64,000 nt of DNA from UBA5070 sp035352895 (GTDB lineage: Bacteria; Fibrobacterota; Fibrobacteria; UBA5070). Each line of letters starts with the position of its first letter. Position 1 is the stretch's first letter. Both the position numbers and the translations under genes were made by a program. A model generated the notes under the pieces. It had not been told where the DNA came from. It worked only from the letters and a program-made list of their open reading frames with translations, and ran no database searches. The DNA lies in contig DAOPYN010000003.1 of the NCBI GenBank assembly GCA_035352895.1, forward strand, positions 1-64,000, given 5' to 3'. Below, piece by piece: positions 17,181-25,809 of this stretch.

Positions 17181-18407
17181 TCAGATCAATGCCAGCGGGA
17201 TGTGGAGCAGCGCCCACCCGAAGTACCGCAGGAATGCCTGCTTGCGCACGGGAGCGGCCAACGATCCGAAGTACGCGCCCTTGGCCACGGTGTTGGAAAG
17301 CATGGACATCAGGATGGCCGCCAGGAGGATCGGCTCCACCACACCGCCCTTGGCCACGGAAAGGATGAAGGGGTCGATGTCCACCGCACCCACGATCAAC
17401 GCCAGGACCACCAGGCCGGAACCTCCCAGCCATTGGCGCACCACCGCGGTACCCACCCAGAACAGGGTGAAGAAGCCGGCGAACAGAAGGGCGGGCAGGA
17501 TTTCGAAGGGATTCTTCAGGCTGTCCACGCCCTCCTGCGACGAGGCCCGGCGAGGAACAGTCAAGGCCAGGAGGACCCCGATTCCCGATAGCAGCGGCAG
17601 TTTCCAGGCCAGCGCCCAGGCGAATGCGGGGGAAACGAGCCAGATCAGGACCAGAATCCGCAGATACATGACGGAACTCGCCAGCAGAGCGGCCTGGAGA
17701 GCCACCCCGGCCTTGTCTGGTTCCCGCGAGGCGAGTCTACCGGTGGACACGGCCACCGCCGTGCTGGACACCACCCCACCCACCAGACCGGACACCCACA
17801 GCCCCACCTTGCCGCCGAGCTTGCGCGTGAGGAAGTACCCCACGAATCCCACCGACGAGACCAGGACCACGATCTTCCAGGTCCGCGCGGGATTGAGATC
17901 CCATTGCGTGTAGCCTTCGTTGGGCAGCATGGGCAGGACGATGGTGGTCACCAGGAGGAACTTCAGGACCCCCAGGAATTCCGCCTGGTCCAGGCGGTCC
18001 ACGTAATGCTCGATCTCGGACTTCTCCGTGAGGATCAGGGTTCCCAGGACGGCCGCGGCCGTGGGCGCCCACATCGGCCCCAGAAGGCTCAAGGCGCCGA
18101 CGGAATACGACAACAGCACGGACATCTCGCTGGACCATCCGAACAGGTCGGCCTGGACACGACGCCAGAAGGACACCACCTGGATGAGCCCCACCACACC
18201 CAGGCCCCCGAGGATCGCGAAGGGCACGGAGGCCTGGTGGAGTTCGGCCATCAAGAACCCGAAGAGCGCCACCAGCATGTGGGTGCGGACTCCCGCGGCG
18301 TGGGGATTGCCTCCGGCCCGCGACCTCTCCCGCTCCAGTCCGATCAAGGCGGACAGCCCAAGGGCCAGAGGAAGCTTCGCTTGGTCGGTCAGGAGGATGG
18401 CGTCCAT
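17181..18407 (-). CDS. MgtC/DUF4010 family membrane protein
   Basis: The 408-residue product has an MgtC-like N-terminal module (LGLSALIGLERERSR then GVRTHMLVALFGF) and a DUF4010 C-terminal half, with about eleven to twelve predicted membrane helices. MgtC/SapB relatives are inner-membrane proteins tied to magnesium stress or ATP-synthase control; the two-module form has no assigned function. The ATG at 18407 begins directly before the first helix. The gene is not coupled to its neighbours (73-nt gap upstream). A hairpin (18429-18448) lies in the leader without a T run. Confidence 0.88.
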   Translation of the reverse strand: MDAILLTDQAKLPLALGLSALIGLERERSRAGGNPHAAGVRTHMLVALFGFLMAELHQASVPFAILGGLGVVGLIQVVSFWRRVQADLFGWSSEMSVLLSYSVGALSLLGPMWAPTAAAVLGTLILTEKSEIEHYVDRLDQAEFLGVLKFLLVTTIVLPMLPNEGYTQWDLNPARTWKIVVLVSSVGFVGYFLTRKLGGKVGLWVSGLVGGVVSSTAVAVSTGRLASREPDKAGVALQAALLASSVMYLRILVLIWLVSPAFAWALAWKLPLLSGIGVLLALTVPRRASSQEGVDSLKNPFEILPALLFAGFFTLFWVGTAVVRQWLGGSGLVVLALIVGAVDIDPFILSVAKGGVVEPILLAAILMSMLSNTVAKGAYFGSLAAPVRKQAFLRYFGWALLHIPLALI

Positions 18408-18480
18408 GTGCTGCCATTTTAACAACCCTGCGCGGGAACGTCCGCGCAAGAGTTCCACCGAGCCGTAGGGTCCCGTGCCC

Positions 18481-18843
18481 TCAGATCCGGCGCGCGGTGA
18501 TTCCCGCCTTGCCCAGGGCCACCACGAGCTTGTCGCGATGGTCGCCCTGGATCTCGATGACCCCATCCTTGACCGTGCCGCCGGTGCCGCAGGCCTGGCG
18601 CAGCTTCTTTCCCAGATCTTCCAGTTGCGCTTCACCCAAGGCCAGCCCCGTCACCAGGGTCACCCCTTTCCCGTTGCGCCCCGACGTCTCCAAGGAGACG
18701 CAGGGGCCCTTGGGAAGGTGCTTGCGCACGGGCCCGACGGAGGCCTGAGGCTTCGCGTTGCGCTCGCGGCTCCCGCCCATGGAACCCTTGGAACTGACCT
18801 GCGACCGCAGGGCAGGATCGTCCGACCAGACCAGATCCCCCAT
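18481..18843 (-). CDS. SUI1/eIF1-like translation factor (YciH family)
   Basis: The 120-residue protein contains a complete SUI1 domain in its C-terminal 75 residues (KGVTLVTGL, GKKLRQACGTGGTVKDGVIEIQGD, then KLVVALGKAG), preceded by a basic, unstructured N-terminal extension. Bacterial YciH-type proteins are thought to monitor initiation fidelity on the ribosome. It begins one base after the htpX stop and is therefore co-transcribed with it. The length is close to the E. coli protein (108). Confidence 0.93.
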   Translation of the reverse strand: MGDLVWSDDPALRSQVSSKGSMGGSRERNAKPQASVGPVRKHLPKGPCVSLETSGRNGKGVTLVTGLALGEAQLEDLGKKLRQACGTGGTVKDGVIEIQGDHRDKLVVALGKAGITARRI

Positions 18844-18844
18844 C

Positions 18845-19762
18845 TCAGCGGGCCTGGCGGAGAGCCTCGATGCGCACTTCCAGCGGAGGATGGGTGGAGA
18901 ACATGGCCATCCAGGACTTGCCGGAAATGCGGGCGGTGGCCAGTTCCGGACCCCGCGGATCCAACACCTCCTGGCTCCGCTGGAGGCGGCTCAGGGCGGC
19001 GATCATCTTGTCGCGGCCGGCCAGGAAGGCGCCACCGGCGTCGGCGCGGAATTCACGCTTGCGCGAGAACCAGGCGGTGATCATGCTGGCCAAGAAGCCC
19101 AGGAGGATTTCCATGACCAGGGTGGTGACCCACTGGGCCCCGTAGGCCAAGGCGGACTGTCCATCCTCGCGATCGCGATCCACCACCTGCCCCACGGCCC
19201 AGCCGATGATCCGGGAGAAGAAGATCACGAAGGAGTTCACCACTCCCTGGATGAGCGCCATGGTGACCATGTCGCCGTTCTGGATGTGGGACACCTCGTG
19301 GGCGATCACGCCTTCGATCTCGTGGTGCTCCATGGTGTCCAGAAGGCCGGTGGAAACGGCCACCAGCGACCGGCTCTTGGAAGGCCCGGTGGCGAAAGCG
19401 TTGAGCTCGGCCGAATCGTAGATGCCCACTTCCGGCATGGGCAGCCCGGCTTCCAGGGCGTAGCGCCGCACGGTGCCGTGGAGCCAATCCAGCTCGGGGT
19501 TGCCCGTGTTGCCATCCAGAAGCTGGATCCCCATGGACTTCTTGGCCATCCACCGCGAGATCTGCAAGCTGATGAAGGAGCCCACCGAGCCCCAGATCAG
19601 GGACATGACGGCGAGGCCGGCGATGTTCAAGGAGCCGCCGCGCCCCATGCTGGATCCCAGTCCCAAACCCGGAAACAGAAGGGACACCACCAGGAACACC
19701 ACTGTGATGGCGACCATCACCAGCATGTTGGTGACGATGAAGAGCAGGAATCTCTTGGCCAT
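18845..19762 (-). CDS. htpX: Membrane zinc metalloprotease HtpX
   Basis: This 305-residue inner-membrane M48 protease degrades misfolded membrane proteins. It has two N-terminal helices, the zinc motif VIAHEVSHIQNGD (HExxH), two further helices after it, and the third zinc ligand in FRADAGGA (E-x-x-x-D context: KREFRADA), then the conserved FSTHPPLEVRI. The ATG at 19762 has GGAGGA 6 nt upstream; a longer version starting at 19810 has none. It is transcribed away from the Wzi-like gene and leads into the SUI1-like gene. Confidence 0.96.
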   Translation of the reverse strand: MAKRFLLFIVTNMLVMVAITVVFLVVSLLFPGLGLGSSMGRGGSLNIAGLAVMSLIWGSVGSFISLQISRWMAKKSMGIQLLDGNTGNPELDWLHGTVRRYALEAGLPMPEVGIYDSAELNAFATGPSKSRSLVAVSTGLLDTMEHHEIEGVIAHEVSHIQNGDMVTMALIQGVVNSFVIFFSRIIGWAVGQVVDRDREDGQSALAYGAQWVTTLVMEILLGFLASMITAWFSRKREFRADAGGAFLAGRDKMIAALSRLQRSQEVLDPRGPELATARISGKSWMAMFSTHPPLEVRIEALRQAR

Positions 19763-19904
19763 GGATGATCCTCCGGATAAGGCTAGGGTCGCGCTCGGCG
19801 CCGTTGCCAAATGGGTTTCGTGTCGGTCGATGCTTCGGGCATATCAATACAAGCGAGACCATCGTCGGTCAAGCCCCACCCCACTTGGCGTGGTCCTGGC
19901 AAGC

Positions 19905-19912
19905 TAACTTCA
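19905..19912 (+). promoter_or_regulatory. TAnnTT promoter-like box before the Wzi-like gene
   Basis: TAACTTCA ends 8 nt before the ATG at 19921, with a TTG 17 nt upstream (19885-19887). The arrangement resembles a Bacteroidota-type -33/-7 promoter with slightly short spacing, and would give a nearly leaderless mRNA. Confidence 0.35.
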
Positions 19913-19920
19913 AGAACACG

Positions 19921-21513
19921 ATGTCGATCCTGGCGATCCTCCTTTCCGGCCTGTCCTCGGGGGCGATCCTCCAGCCCCCCCTGGCGCTGGACGATCCCTC
20001 AATCGCCCTGGTGTCGAGATTGGCCCTCGCCCACGACTGCCGTCTCCCCTCGCAGCGTCCGTGGCCGGGCGAGTCCGTCCTTTCCTGCCTGGAACGGATC
20101 CAATCGGATTCCGGACTGACCGAGGGGGATCGCGCCAGGGCCCGGGCCCTGGCCCTGCGGCTGTCTCCGGACTCGATCGGATGGAGGCTTCTCTCGTGGG
20201 GGTCCGAGGGCGATCGGGTGGGACTGGATTTCGGAGCCACGCTCCATCTGCAGGCCAGCGCGGACCCCACCCTCGCCGACATCGGTTCCCGCGACACCCT
20301 GGATGGCGACTTCCGCATGGGCTTGCGGGTGCGCCCCAGGGTGGATGTGCTCCTGGGGAAGGACCTCGCCCTGTGGGCCAGGCCCCTGCAGATCGTGGAG
20401 TTCTCGCCGGACAAGCGCTGGAGAAAACGTTCCGACCCCGACGTCGGGGTGTACCAGACCGCCCTGTTCGTTCCGGTGGGCGAAGCCTCGCGAGGGCGCA
20501 CCACCGACTGGCTGGAAGGTGCCGTCGAATCCCGCGGAGCCTGGGGCCGCGCCTGGGCGGGAGTGAGCACGCCCCGCTGGGGAAGCCTTCCCTTGGAGCC
20601 CCTGATGTTTTCCGGGAACGCCCTGCCGCTACCCGGAGCCCAGGTCACCAAATCCATCGGTCCCCTGGAAGCCACCTTGCTGTTCGCCCGACCGATCGGG
20701 TCCACCTGGAGCGAAGACCGGGCCGTGTACGCCCACCGCTGGGGCGCCAATGGACGGACGTGGTCCGTCGGATTCTCGGAGATGGCCATCACGGTGGAGC
20801 GGGGGCTCCAACCCCTGTACCTGGTTCCGGTGTTCCCCTACATGATGGCCGAACATGTCCTGGGAGACCCCGACAACAAGCAGATGGACTTCGACGCGAC
20901 GTGGCGACCCGCGCCGGGACTGGAGCTTTCGGCGGAACTGTTCCTGGACGACCTCCAGAACTACCTGGGGTTCTTCTCGAGCGGCTGGGGGAACAAGTGG
21001 GGGCTGGGACTGGGCTTGGCGGCCGCCGACATGCTGGGTCAAGGCTCGCTGGACCAGCTGCAGGCCACTCGGATGGAGCCCTGGGCGGGAACACCCTCCT
21101 CGGCGGTGCTTCCCGGGAAACCCTCCAACGCCCCCGTCCACTTCGGGAAGCCGCTGGGCTGGGCCGACGGCCCCAACAGCGCCGCGCTCCAGTGGCGGCA
21201 CAGCCAGGATCTGTCGGAACGCTGGAGCTGGACGTCCCAGATCCGGGCCAGCTGGAAGGGGGCCGACACGGGATCGTCCTTCCTTGACAGGAATTGGCAC
21301 GACTCTTCCGGCACCTGGGCGGTGGCCCGCACCACCAAGTCCTGGCTGGATGGAGCGCTCTTCCGCCGCCTTCAGGTGGAAGCGGGGATCGAACGCCGTT
21401 TCGCCCGCGCGGCGCGTTCGCAGGCCGCGGTCGGTTTCGCGATCCTGGACCGTCCCGGACGCTCCGCGGAATTCTCACCGTCCTTCCAATGGGGAATCAG
21501 CTGGAATGAATAA
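19921..21513 (+). CDS. Wzi-like outer-membrane beta-barrel protein
   Basis: The 530-residue product starts with a signal peptide (MSILAILLSGLSSGA), then a helical stretch of about 60 residues, then alternating hydrophobic/polar strands typical of an outer-membrane barrel ending in ...WGISWNE. The segment VSTPRWGSLPLEPLMFSGNA around residue 215-235 is close to the core motif of Wzi-type capsule-attachment porins (WGPG...LLLSNNARP). Tyr/Trp girdles and short turns support this. It overlaps the downstream esterase by 8 nt, so the pair forms an operon. Role in surface polysaccharide attachment is an inference from family resemblance. Confidence 0.7.
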   Translation: MSILAILLSGLSSGAILQPPLALDDPSIALVSRLALAHDCRLPSQRPWPGESVLSCLERIQSDSGLTEGDRARARALALRLSPDSIGWRLLSWGSEGDRVGLDFGATLHLQASADPTLADIGSRDTLDGDFRMGLRVRPRVDVLLGKDLALWARPLQIVEFSPDKRWRKRSDPDVGVYQTALFVPVGEASRGRTTDWLEGAVESRGAWGRAWAGVSTPRWGSLPLEPLMFSGNALPLPGAQVTKSIGPLEATLLFARPIGSTWSEDRAVYAHRWGANGRTWSVGFSEMAITVERGLQPLYLVPVFPYMMAEHVLGDPDNKQMDFDATWRPAPGLELSAELFLDDLQNYLGFFSSGWGNKWGLGLGLAAADMLGQGSLDQLQATRMEPWAGTPSSAVLPGKPSNAPVHFGKPLGWADGPNSAALQWRHSQDLSERWSWTSQIRASWKGADTGSSFLDRNWHDSSGTWAVARTTKSWLDGALFRRLQVEAGIERRFARAARSQAAVGFAILDRPGRSAEFSPSFQWGISWNE

Positions 21514-22231
21514 CCTCGTCCGCATCGTCCTGGTGGCTGCATCGCTCGTCGTGGCCAAGCGCCCCATCCCCGAAAACATGGGCGAGACCGATCTCCCCGA
21601 TGGCTCCAAGGCCGGGATCTGGGTACCCAAGGCCCGGGCCAAGGTTCCCCTGGTGGTGTGGTTCCACGGAGGGATCGGCGCCAACGACCACGCGAAGGGA
21701 GTTCCCGCCGCCCGGAACATGGCCGCCCTCTGGCGCGATTCCGCCGCCTTCGCCATGGTGGCCCCATCCGCCTGGCCCGCCTCGCCCTGGTGGTCGGACG
21801 AAGCCGTCGCGCGCACCCGGGTGGCTATCCAGCTGGCCTCAATGCGCAAGGGCGTGGACGCATCCCGGGTGATCCTGGCCGGAGCCTCCGACGGAGGCAC
21901 GGGCGCCCTCTGGATCGCCGCCAAGCTCCGCCCCGAACTGGGCAAAAGGCTCAAGGCGGTGGCGGTGTGGTCGTGCAATCCGGACGTCCTTTCCATGCAG
22001 GGGCTGGCCCTTCCCGCAGTGCCCCTGGAAGGCTTGCCCGTCCGCTGGACCGCGGGAGGACGCGACCGGCTCTACCCCCTGAGCCGGATCCAGGAATACT
22101 GGGCCGTGCTGGGCCAGGCCGGGTGGAAGCTGGAAACCCATGCGGATCCCGTCGCCGACCACGACCTGTCCTTCCACGCGGCGGATCTCGCGAAGTTCCC
22201 CGCCTGGACCCGCAAGACCACCAAACCCTGA
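21506..22231 (+). CDS. Exported alpha/beta-hydrolase (esterase-like)
   Basis: The 241-residue protein begins with a short hydrophobic leader (MNNLVRIVLVAASLVVA) and has the landmarks of an alpha/beta-hydrolase: oxyanion loop VVWFHGGIGAN, nucleophile elbow GASDGG (serine near residue 132), acidic residue in GGRDRLYP and catalytic His in VADHDLSFH. The sequence is closest in style to phospholipase/carboxylesterase and polyhydroxybutyrate-depolymerase-like esterases. Its start overlaps the stop of the Wzi-like barrel gene by 8 nt, suggesting modification of an envelope or external polymer ester. The substrate is unknown. Confidence 0.82.
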   Translation: MNNLVRIVLVAASLVVAKRPIPENMGETDLPDGSKAGIWVPKARAKVPLVVWFHGGIGANDHAKGVPAARNMAALWRDSAAFAMVAPSAWPASPWWSDEAVARTRVAIQLASMRKGVDASRVILAGASDGGTGALWIAAKLRPELGKRLKAVAVWSCNPDVLSMQGLALPAVPLEGLPVRWTAGGRDRLYPLSRIQEYWAVLGQAGWKLETHADPVADHDLSFHAADLAKFPAWTRKTTKP

Positions 22232-22264
22232 CAGATCCCCATTACCCCAGGGGAGCCGGGTGTG

Positions 22265-22272
22265 TACCTTCT
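22265..22272 (+). promoter_or_regulatory. TAnnTT promoter-like box before the M6-like gene
   Basis: TACCTTCT ends 4 nt before the ATG at 22277. A transcript started from it would be leaderless or nearly so, which fits the absence of a Shine-Dalgarno site. The upstream element is not recognisable. Confidence 0.3.
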
Positions 22273-22276
22273 CGGC

Positions 22277-25200
22277 ATGCATCGTTCTGCCCGTCCTTCG
22301 ACACTGGCCCTGGCGCTCTGGTGCGCGGCCGCCCCCGCCTGGTCCGCCCACCGTTTCGTGGGCCCCTCCCCCCGCACCGAGACCTTCTCGCTGCGATCCG
22401 GACTCCTGTCCGCACGCAGCGCCGCCTCCAGCTTCCCTTCGATCGCCGACACGTTGGAGGTCCACGCGTTTTTGGTGGACTTCGCCAAGGAGGTCGCGCC
22501 CAACGACAAGACCACGGGCAACGGCACCTTCGGCTCCGACTCCTCCACGGCGACCAACCTGGAGTCCTGGCGCGCCCGGCGCGACTCCACGCGCGAACAC
22601 TTCCTGCGCGTGTTCCAGGGGGTGAGCTCCTACTGGCGCGACGCCTCGGGAGGTCGCCTGACGGTCGTGTTCCGGGTGTTCCCGGAATCCAACTCCGCGG
22701 CTCCCTACCATCTGCCCCGCTTCATGGGCCAGTACAGCCCGGAGCTTCCCTCCGATCCCAACCAGTACAAGTACTTCGACAGCCTCTACGCCACCCGCTA
22801 CCTGGAAATGACCTCGGACGCCATCCGCGCGGCCGCCAAGGACCCCGCGGGCCCCTTTTCCGTCCCGTTGCCCTCGCGCAAGAGCAGGCAACGCGCCTAC
22901 ATGATGATCCACGCCGGCGCCAACGCCGACTTCGATGGTGGCGAAAAGGGCGCCGGTGCGGCAAACACCCCGCAGGACCTGCGCGACTTCGCCCTGGGCC
23001 CGTGGGACTTCGGCGTGCTGGCCTATCGGCGCACCATCGCCGACACCTCCTACCTGAAGGATTCCAGCGGCGTGGCGCTGCACCTGCCCGGAGCGGACAC
23101 CCTGCGGAACATCATGGTCATGGCCGAGACCGGAAGCCAGGACGGGAGCGTGTTCGGCGTGCGGGGTTCGGCGACCTACCTGGTGGGGCGCGCCCTGGGC
23201 CTGCCGGACCTGTGGGACGCGTCCAAGGGGCTGGCGGTCGCCGGCAAATTCTGTCTGATGGACGCCGCGGGCACCAACCTGGCCAACGGCTTCCTGCCGC
23301 CGCTCCCCTCCGCCTGGCCCCGCCTGTACATGGGATGGGCCACTCCCGTGTTCGCTTCGCCGGAAGGTCCCGCCTCCTTCCGTCTGGACGCCGTGCGCCC
23401 GGGCAGGGACACGGTCCTGGTGGTGCCCATCGCGGAGGGCGAATACCTCCTGGTGGAGAACCGGCAGCGGACGGAATCCGACAACACGGCCCGCTTCCGC
23501 GTCGGCGGGATCAACGGGCTGGACTCCGTCGAGCTGGCCCTTCCCCCGGACTCGCTCCTGGCCGTGCTGAAGGATCCCAAACGGTCGCGGGGGTACGTCT
23601 ACGGCGCCTCGCCCGACGCGATGCTCCCCGGATCGGGCCTCCTGGTGTGGCACGTGAACGAATGGCTCCTGCGGGAAACCCTCCGCTGGGGCTCGCCCAA
23701 CAGTTGGCTGGGCGACACCCTCCGCGACCGCTACCGCGCCGTCACGCTGGTGCAGGCATCCGGAAAGCCCAGCCTGGGACAGGCGTTCCAGAGCATCGCG
23801 GGAGCGATCTCCGATCTGGGATCGGGATCGGACATGCTGCCCCATGCGCGTCGTTCCGGCGGACGGGTGGACACCATCCGCGCCATCGGTCCCGAGGGCT
23901 GGACGTCCACCGGAGCCTTGCTGGGCGCGCGCAGCCTCACTTCGCTTTCCGCCACCTGGCCCTCGGACGCCAAGCCGCAGGCCGGCGTCACCACCCTGGA
24001 ACGCGACAGCGTCTGGACGCCGGGCACGACCTCCATCCAGTTGAAGATCGGATTCGGCCCCTACCGGCTGGAGGATGCGAACTTCCCTGTCCGTCTTCCT
24101 CCCGTCTGGGGAGGGAACCTCTTCCTGCCGGGGCCGCAGAGCCTCGCTGGCTCGCTCTGGGTGGTGGACACCTCCGGCGCCCCGCAGCTGTTGGACTCCA
24201 CCGGAGTGCCGTGGTTTTCCGGGAAGGACACGCTGAAGCTGGTCTGGCCCTTCGATTCCACGCCATCGGCCTTCCCCACGCGTCCCTCGCTGGACACGCT
24301 ACGTCTTGCTTGGCCCGGCATTCCCCACCAGGCGGGACGCCCCGCCACCACGGCCGCCCGCGCCGACCTCCTGGCCCTGCGTCTGGAAGACGGCACCACC
24401 ACCATCCTTCAGCCCGCCGCGGACGCCTTCGATCCCTCACGCCGCGATTCGGCGCGATTCTTCCTCTCCAAGGTCCTGGACGGCGCCACCGCCGGCCCCG
24501 CGGTGGTGGCCGACGGATTCTGGATGGCCAAGGCCGACACCCTCCTTTCCGTGTCCCGGCTGGGACCGGGAACGAGGACCGCCACGGGGCTCGGACGCAT
24601 CGGCTCGATCTGCGCGATCGGATCGGGCGGCTCCGCCAAGGTGGGCGCGGTGGACAGCCGGGGCCAGGTGGCCGCGCTGCTCCCGTCGGGATCGGTGGAG
24701 AAGTGGTCCAATTCCGCGATGGGACGCGAGAAGGGGGAGACCTTCCAGATCCTGTCCTCCGACTTCGATCGCGACGGAACCGCCGATGTCGCGGTGCTGG
24801 GCTCCCACGGAAACGCGAGCATCCTCTCCGGCGCCACACGGTCGCCCATGGAGGGATGGCCCAAGAAATTCCCCCGCTCGGCTTCCGAATCCGGCGAGCC
24901 CTCCAGCCCATCCCTGGGCGATCTGGACGGCGACGGCCGCCCCGAGTTGATCTTCGCGGGAGCCAACCGCGTCTGGGCCGTGGACGGATCGGGAACCACC
25001 CTCCCCGGATGGCCGGTGGACCTCTCCCGCACGGAAACGGTGGCCCAGGTGACCTCCTCGCGGCGCTGGCCGGCGGGACTGGTGGGAGCCTCTCCGCTGG
25101 TGGCCGACCTGGACGCCAACGGCTCCAACGAGATCGTCCTCTCCGGCGTGGATGGCCAAGCCAGGGCCTTTTCCGGCCTCGGCAGCGCCTGGACCGGCCC

Positions 25201-25771
25201 CGTGCTCCAGCCCACGCCCGGCGCGGCAGCCGGCCCCTCCTATTCCCAGGGCACGTGGCCGCTTGCCGTGGCCAGCCCCACCTTCGACACGCTCCGTCCT
25301 CCCTTCGTGCCGATGGCGCTGCTCGATGTCGGCGGGACCTCGCGACTGGTGGCCGTCTCGTCGCGCAGCACGTTGGACGCGTTCCGTCTTGGCAAGGTCC
25401 GGACCGTGTGGGGCTGGACCCTGGGCGACGCGGGGCGTTCCGGCTACCTGCCGGATTCCCTCCTGGGCACCGTCAAGCCCCGTCCCGATGGAATCTCCGA
25501 GTTCCACCTGTTTCCCAGCCCCGTCCGCGACGGCCGCGCCACCTTCCGCTACGTGCTGGGCAAGGACGCCAAGTCCGTGACGCTCACCGTGTGGGAGCAG
25601 ACCGGCGCCAAGGCCTTCCAGCGTTCGGATCTTCCGGGAGTCGCCGGACGCCGCGAAATCGCCTATTCCGACCTCCCTTGGGGCTCGGGGGTGTACGCCG
25701 CCCGCCTGGAGGTCCAGTGGACCTCCGGAGGCAAGGACGAAGCCTGGTTCCGATTCGGAGTGGTCCGCTAG
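22277..25771 (+). CDS. Secreted M6 peptidase-like protein with degenerate active site and FG-GAP repeats
   Basis: The 1164-residue product has a signal peptide (ending near AWSA, residue 25), an M6 (immune inhibitor A-like) domain up to about residue 400, a beta-rich linker, and at least three FG-GAP/VCBS-type calcium-binding repeats (DFDRDGTADVAV, LGDLDGDGRPELI, VADLDANGSNEIV near residues 830-960). The last 85 residues resemble a type IX sorting domain (FHLFPSPVRDG, then YSDLPWGSGVYAARLEV). The zinc motif HExxH that normally precedes LGLPDLxD is YLVGR here (residues 301-305), while LGLPDLWD and the later GWATP are kept. The protein is therefore a probable pseudo-peptidase, perhaps a surface adhesin. 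An in-frame GTG at 22262 is possible but adds nothing to the signal. Confidence 0.85.
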   Translation: MHRSARPSTLALALWCAAAPAWSAHRFVGPSPRTETFSLRSGLLSARSAASSFPSIADTLEVHAFLVDFAKEVAPNDKTTGNGTFGSDSSTATNLESWRARRDSTREHFLRVFQGVSSYWRDASGGRLTVVFRVFPESNSAAPYHLPRFMGQYSPELPSDPNQYKYFDSLYATRYLEMTSDAIRAAAKDPAGPFSVPLPSRKSRQRAYMMIHAGANADFDGGEKGAGAANTPQDLRDFALGPWDFGVLAYRRTIADTSYLKDSSGVALHLPGADTLRNIMVMAETGSQDGSVFGVRGSATYLVGRALGLPDLWDASKGLAVAGKFCLMDAAGTNLANGFLPPLPSAWPRLYMGWATPVFASPEGPASFRLDAVRPGRDTVLVVPIAEGEYLLVENRQRTESDNTARFRVGGINGLDSVELALPPDSLLAVLKDPKRSRGYVYGASPDAMLPGSGLLVWHVNEWLLRETLRWGSPNSWLGDTLRDRYRAVTLVQASGKPSLGQAFQSIAGAISDLGSGSDMLPHARRSGGRVDTIRAIGPEGWTSTGALLGARSLTSLSATWPSDAKPQAGVTTLERDSVWTPGTTSIQLKIGFGPYRLEDANFPVRLPPVWGGNLFLPGPQSLAGSLWVVDTSGAPQLLDSTGVPWFSGKDTLKLVWPFDSTPSAFPTRPSLDTLRLAWPGIPHQAGRPATTAARADLLALRLEDGTTTILQPAADAFDPSRRDSARFFLSKVLDGATAGPAVVADGFWMAKADTLLSVSRLGPGTRTATGLGRIGSICAIGSGGSAKVGAVDSRGQVAALLPSGSVEKWSNSAMGREKGETFQILSSDFDRDGTADVAVLGSHGNASILSGATRSPMEGWPKKFPRSASESGEPSSPSLGDLDGDGRPELIFAGANRVWAVDGSGTTLPGWPVDLSRTETVAQVTSSRRWPAGLVGASPLVADLDANGSNEIVLSGVDGQARAFSGLGSAWTGPVLQPTPGAAAGPSYSQGTWPLAVASPTFDTLRPPFVPMALLDVGGTSRLVAVSSRSTLDAFRLGKVRTVWGWTLGDAGRSGYLPDSLLGTVKPRPDGISEFHLFPSPVRDGRATFRYVLGKDAKSVTLTVWEQTGAKAFQRSDLPGVAGRREIAYSDLPWGSGVYAARLEVQWTSGGKDEAWFRFGVVR

Positions 25772-25777
25772 CCCCCT

Positions 25778-25803
25778 CCGTCGGGCGGACACCCGCCCGA
25801 CGG
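25778..25803. terminator. Hairpin between convergent genes
   Basis: An 11-bp perfect inverted repeat (CCGTCGGGCGG and its complement, 4-nt loop ACAC) lies between the convergent stops at 25771 and 25810. Neither strand has a T run after it, so it is at best a weak or Rho-assisted bidirectional terminator. Confidence 0.5.
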
Positions 25804-25809
25804 ATTCCG

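Noticed and set aside
18429..18448. Hairpin TGCGCGG-loop-CCGCGCA upstream of the MgtC/DUF4010 gene as a terminator
   Set aside because: No T run follows on either strand and the stem is only 7 bp; it stays unassigned.
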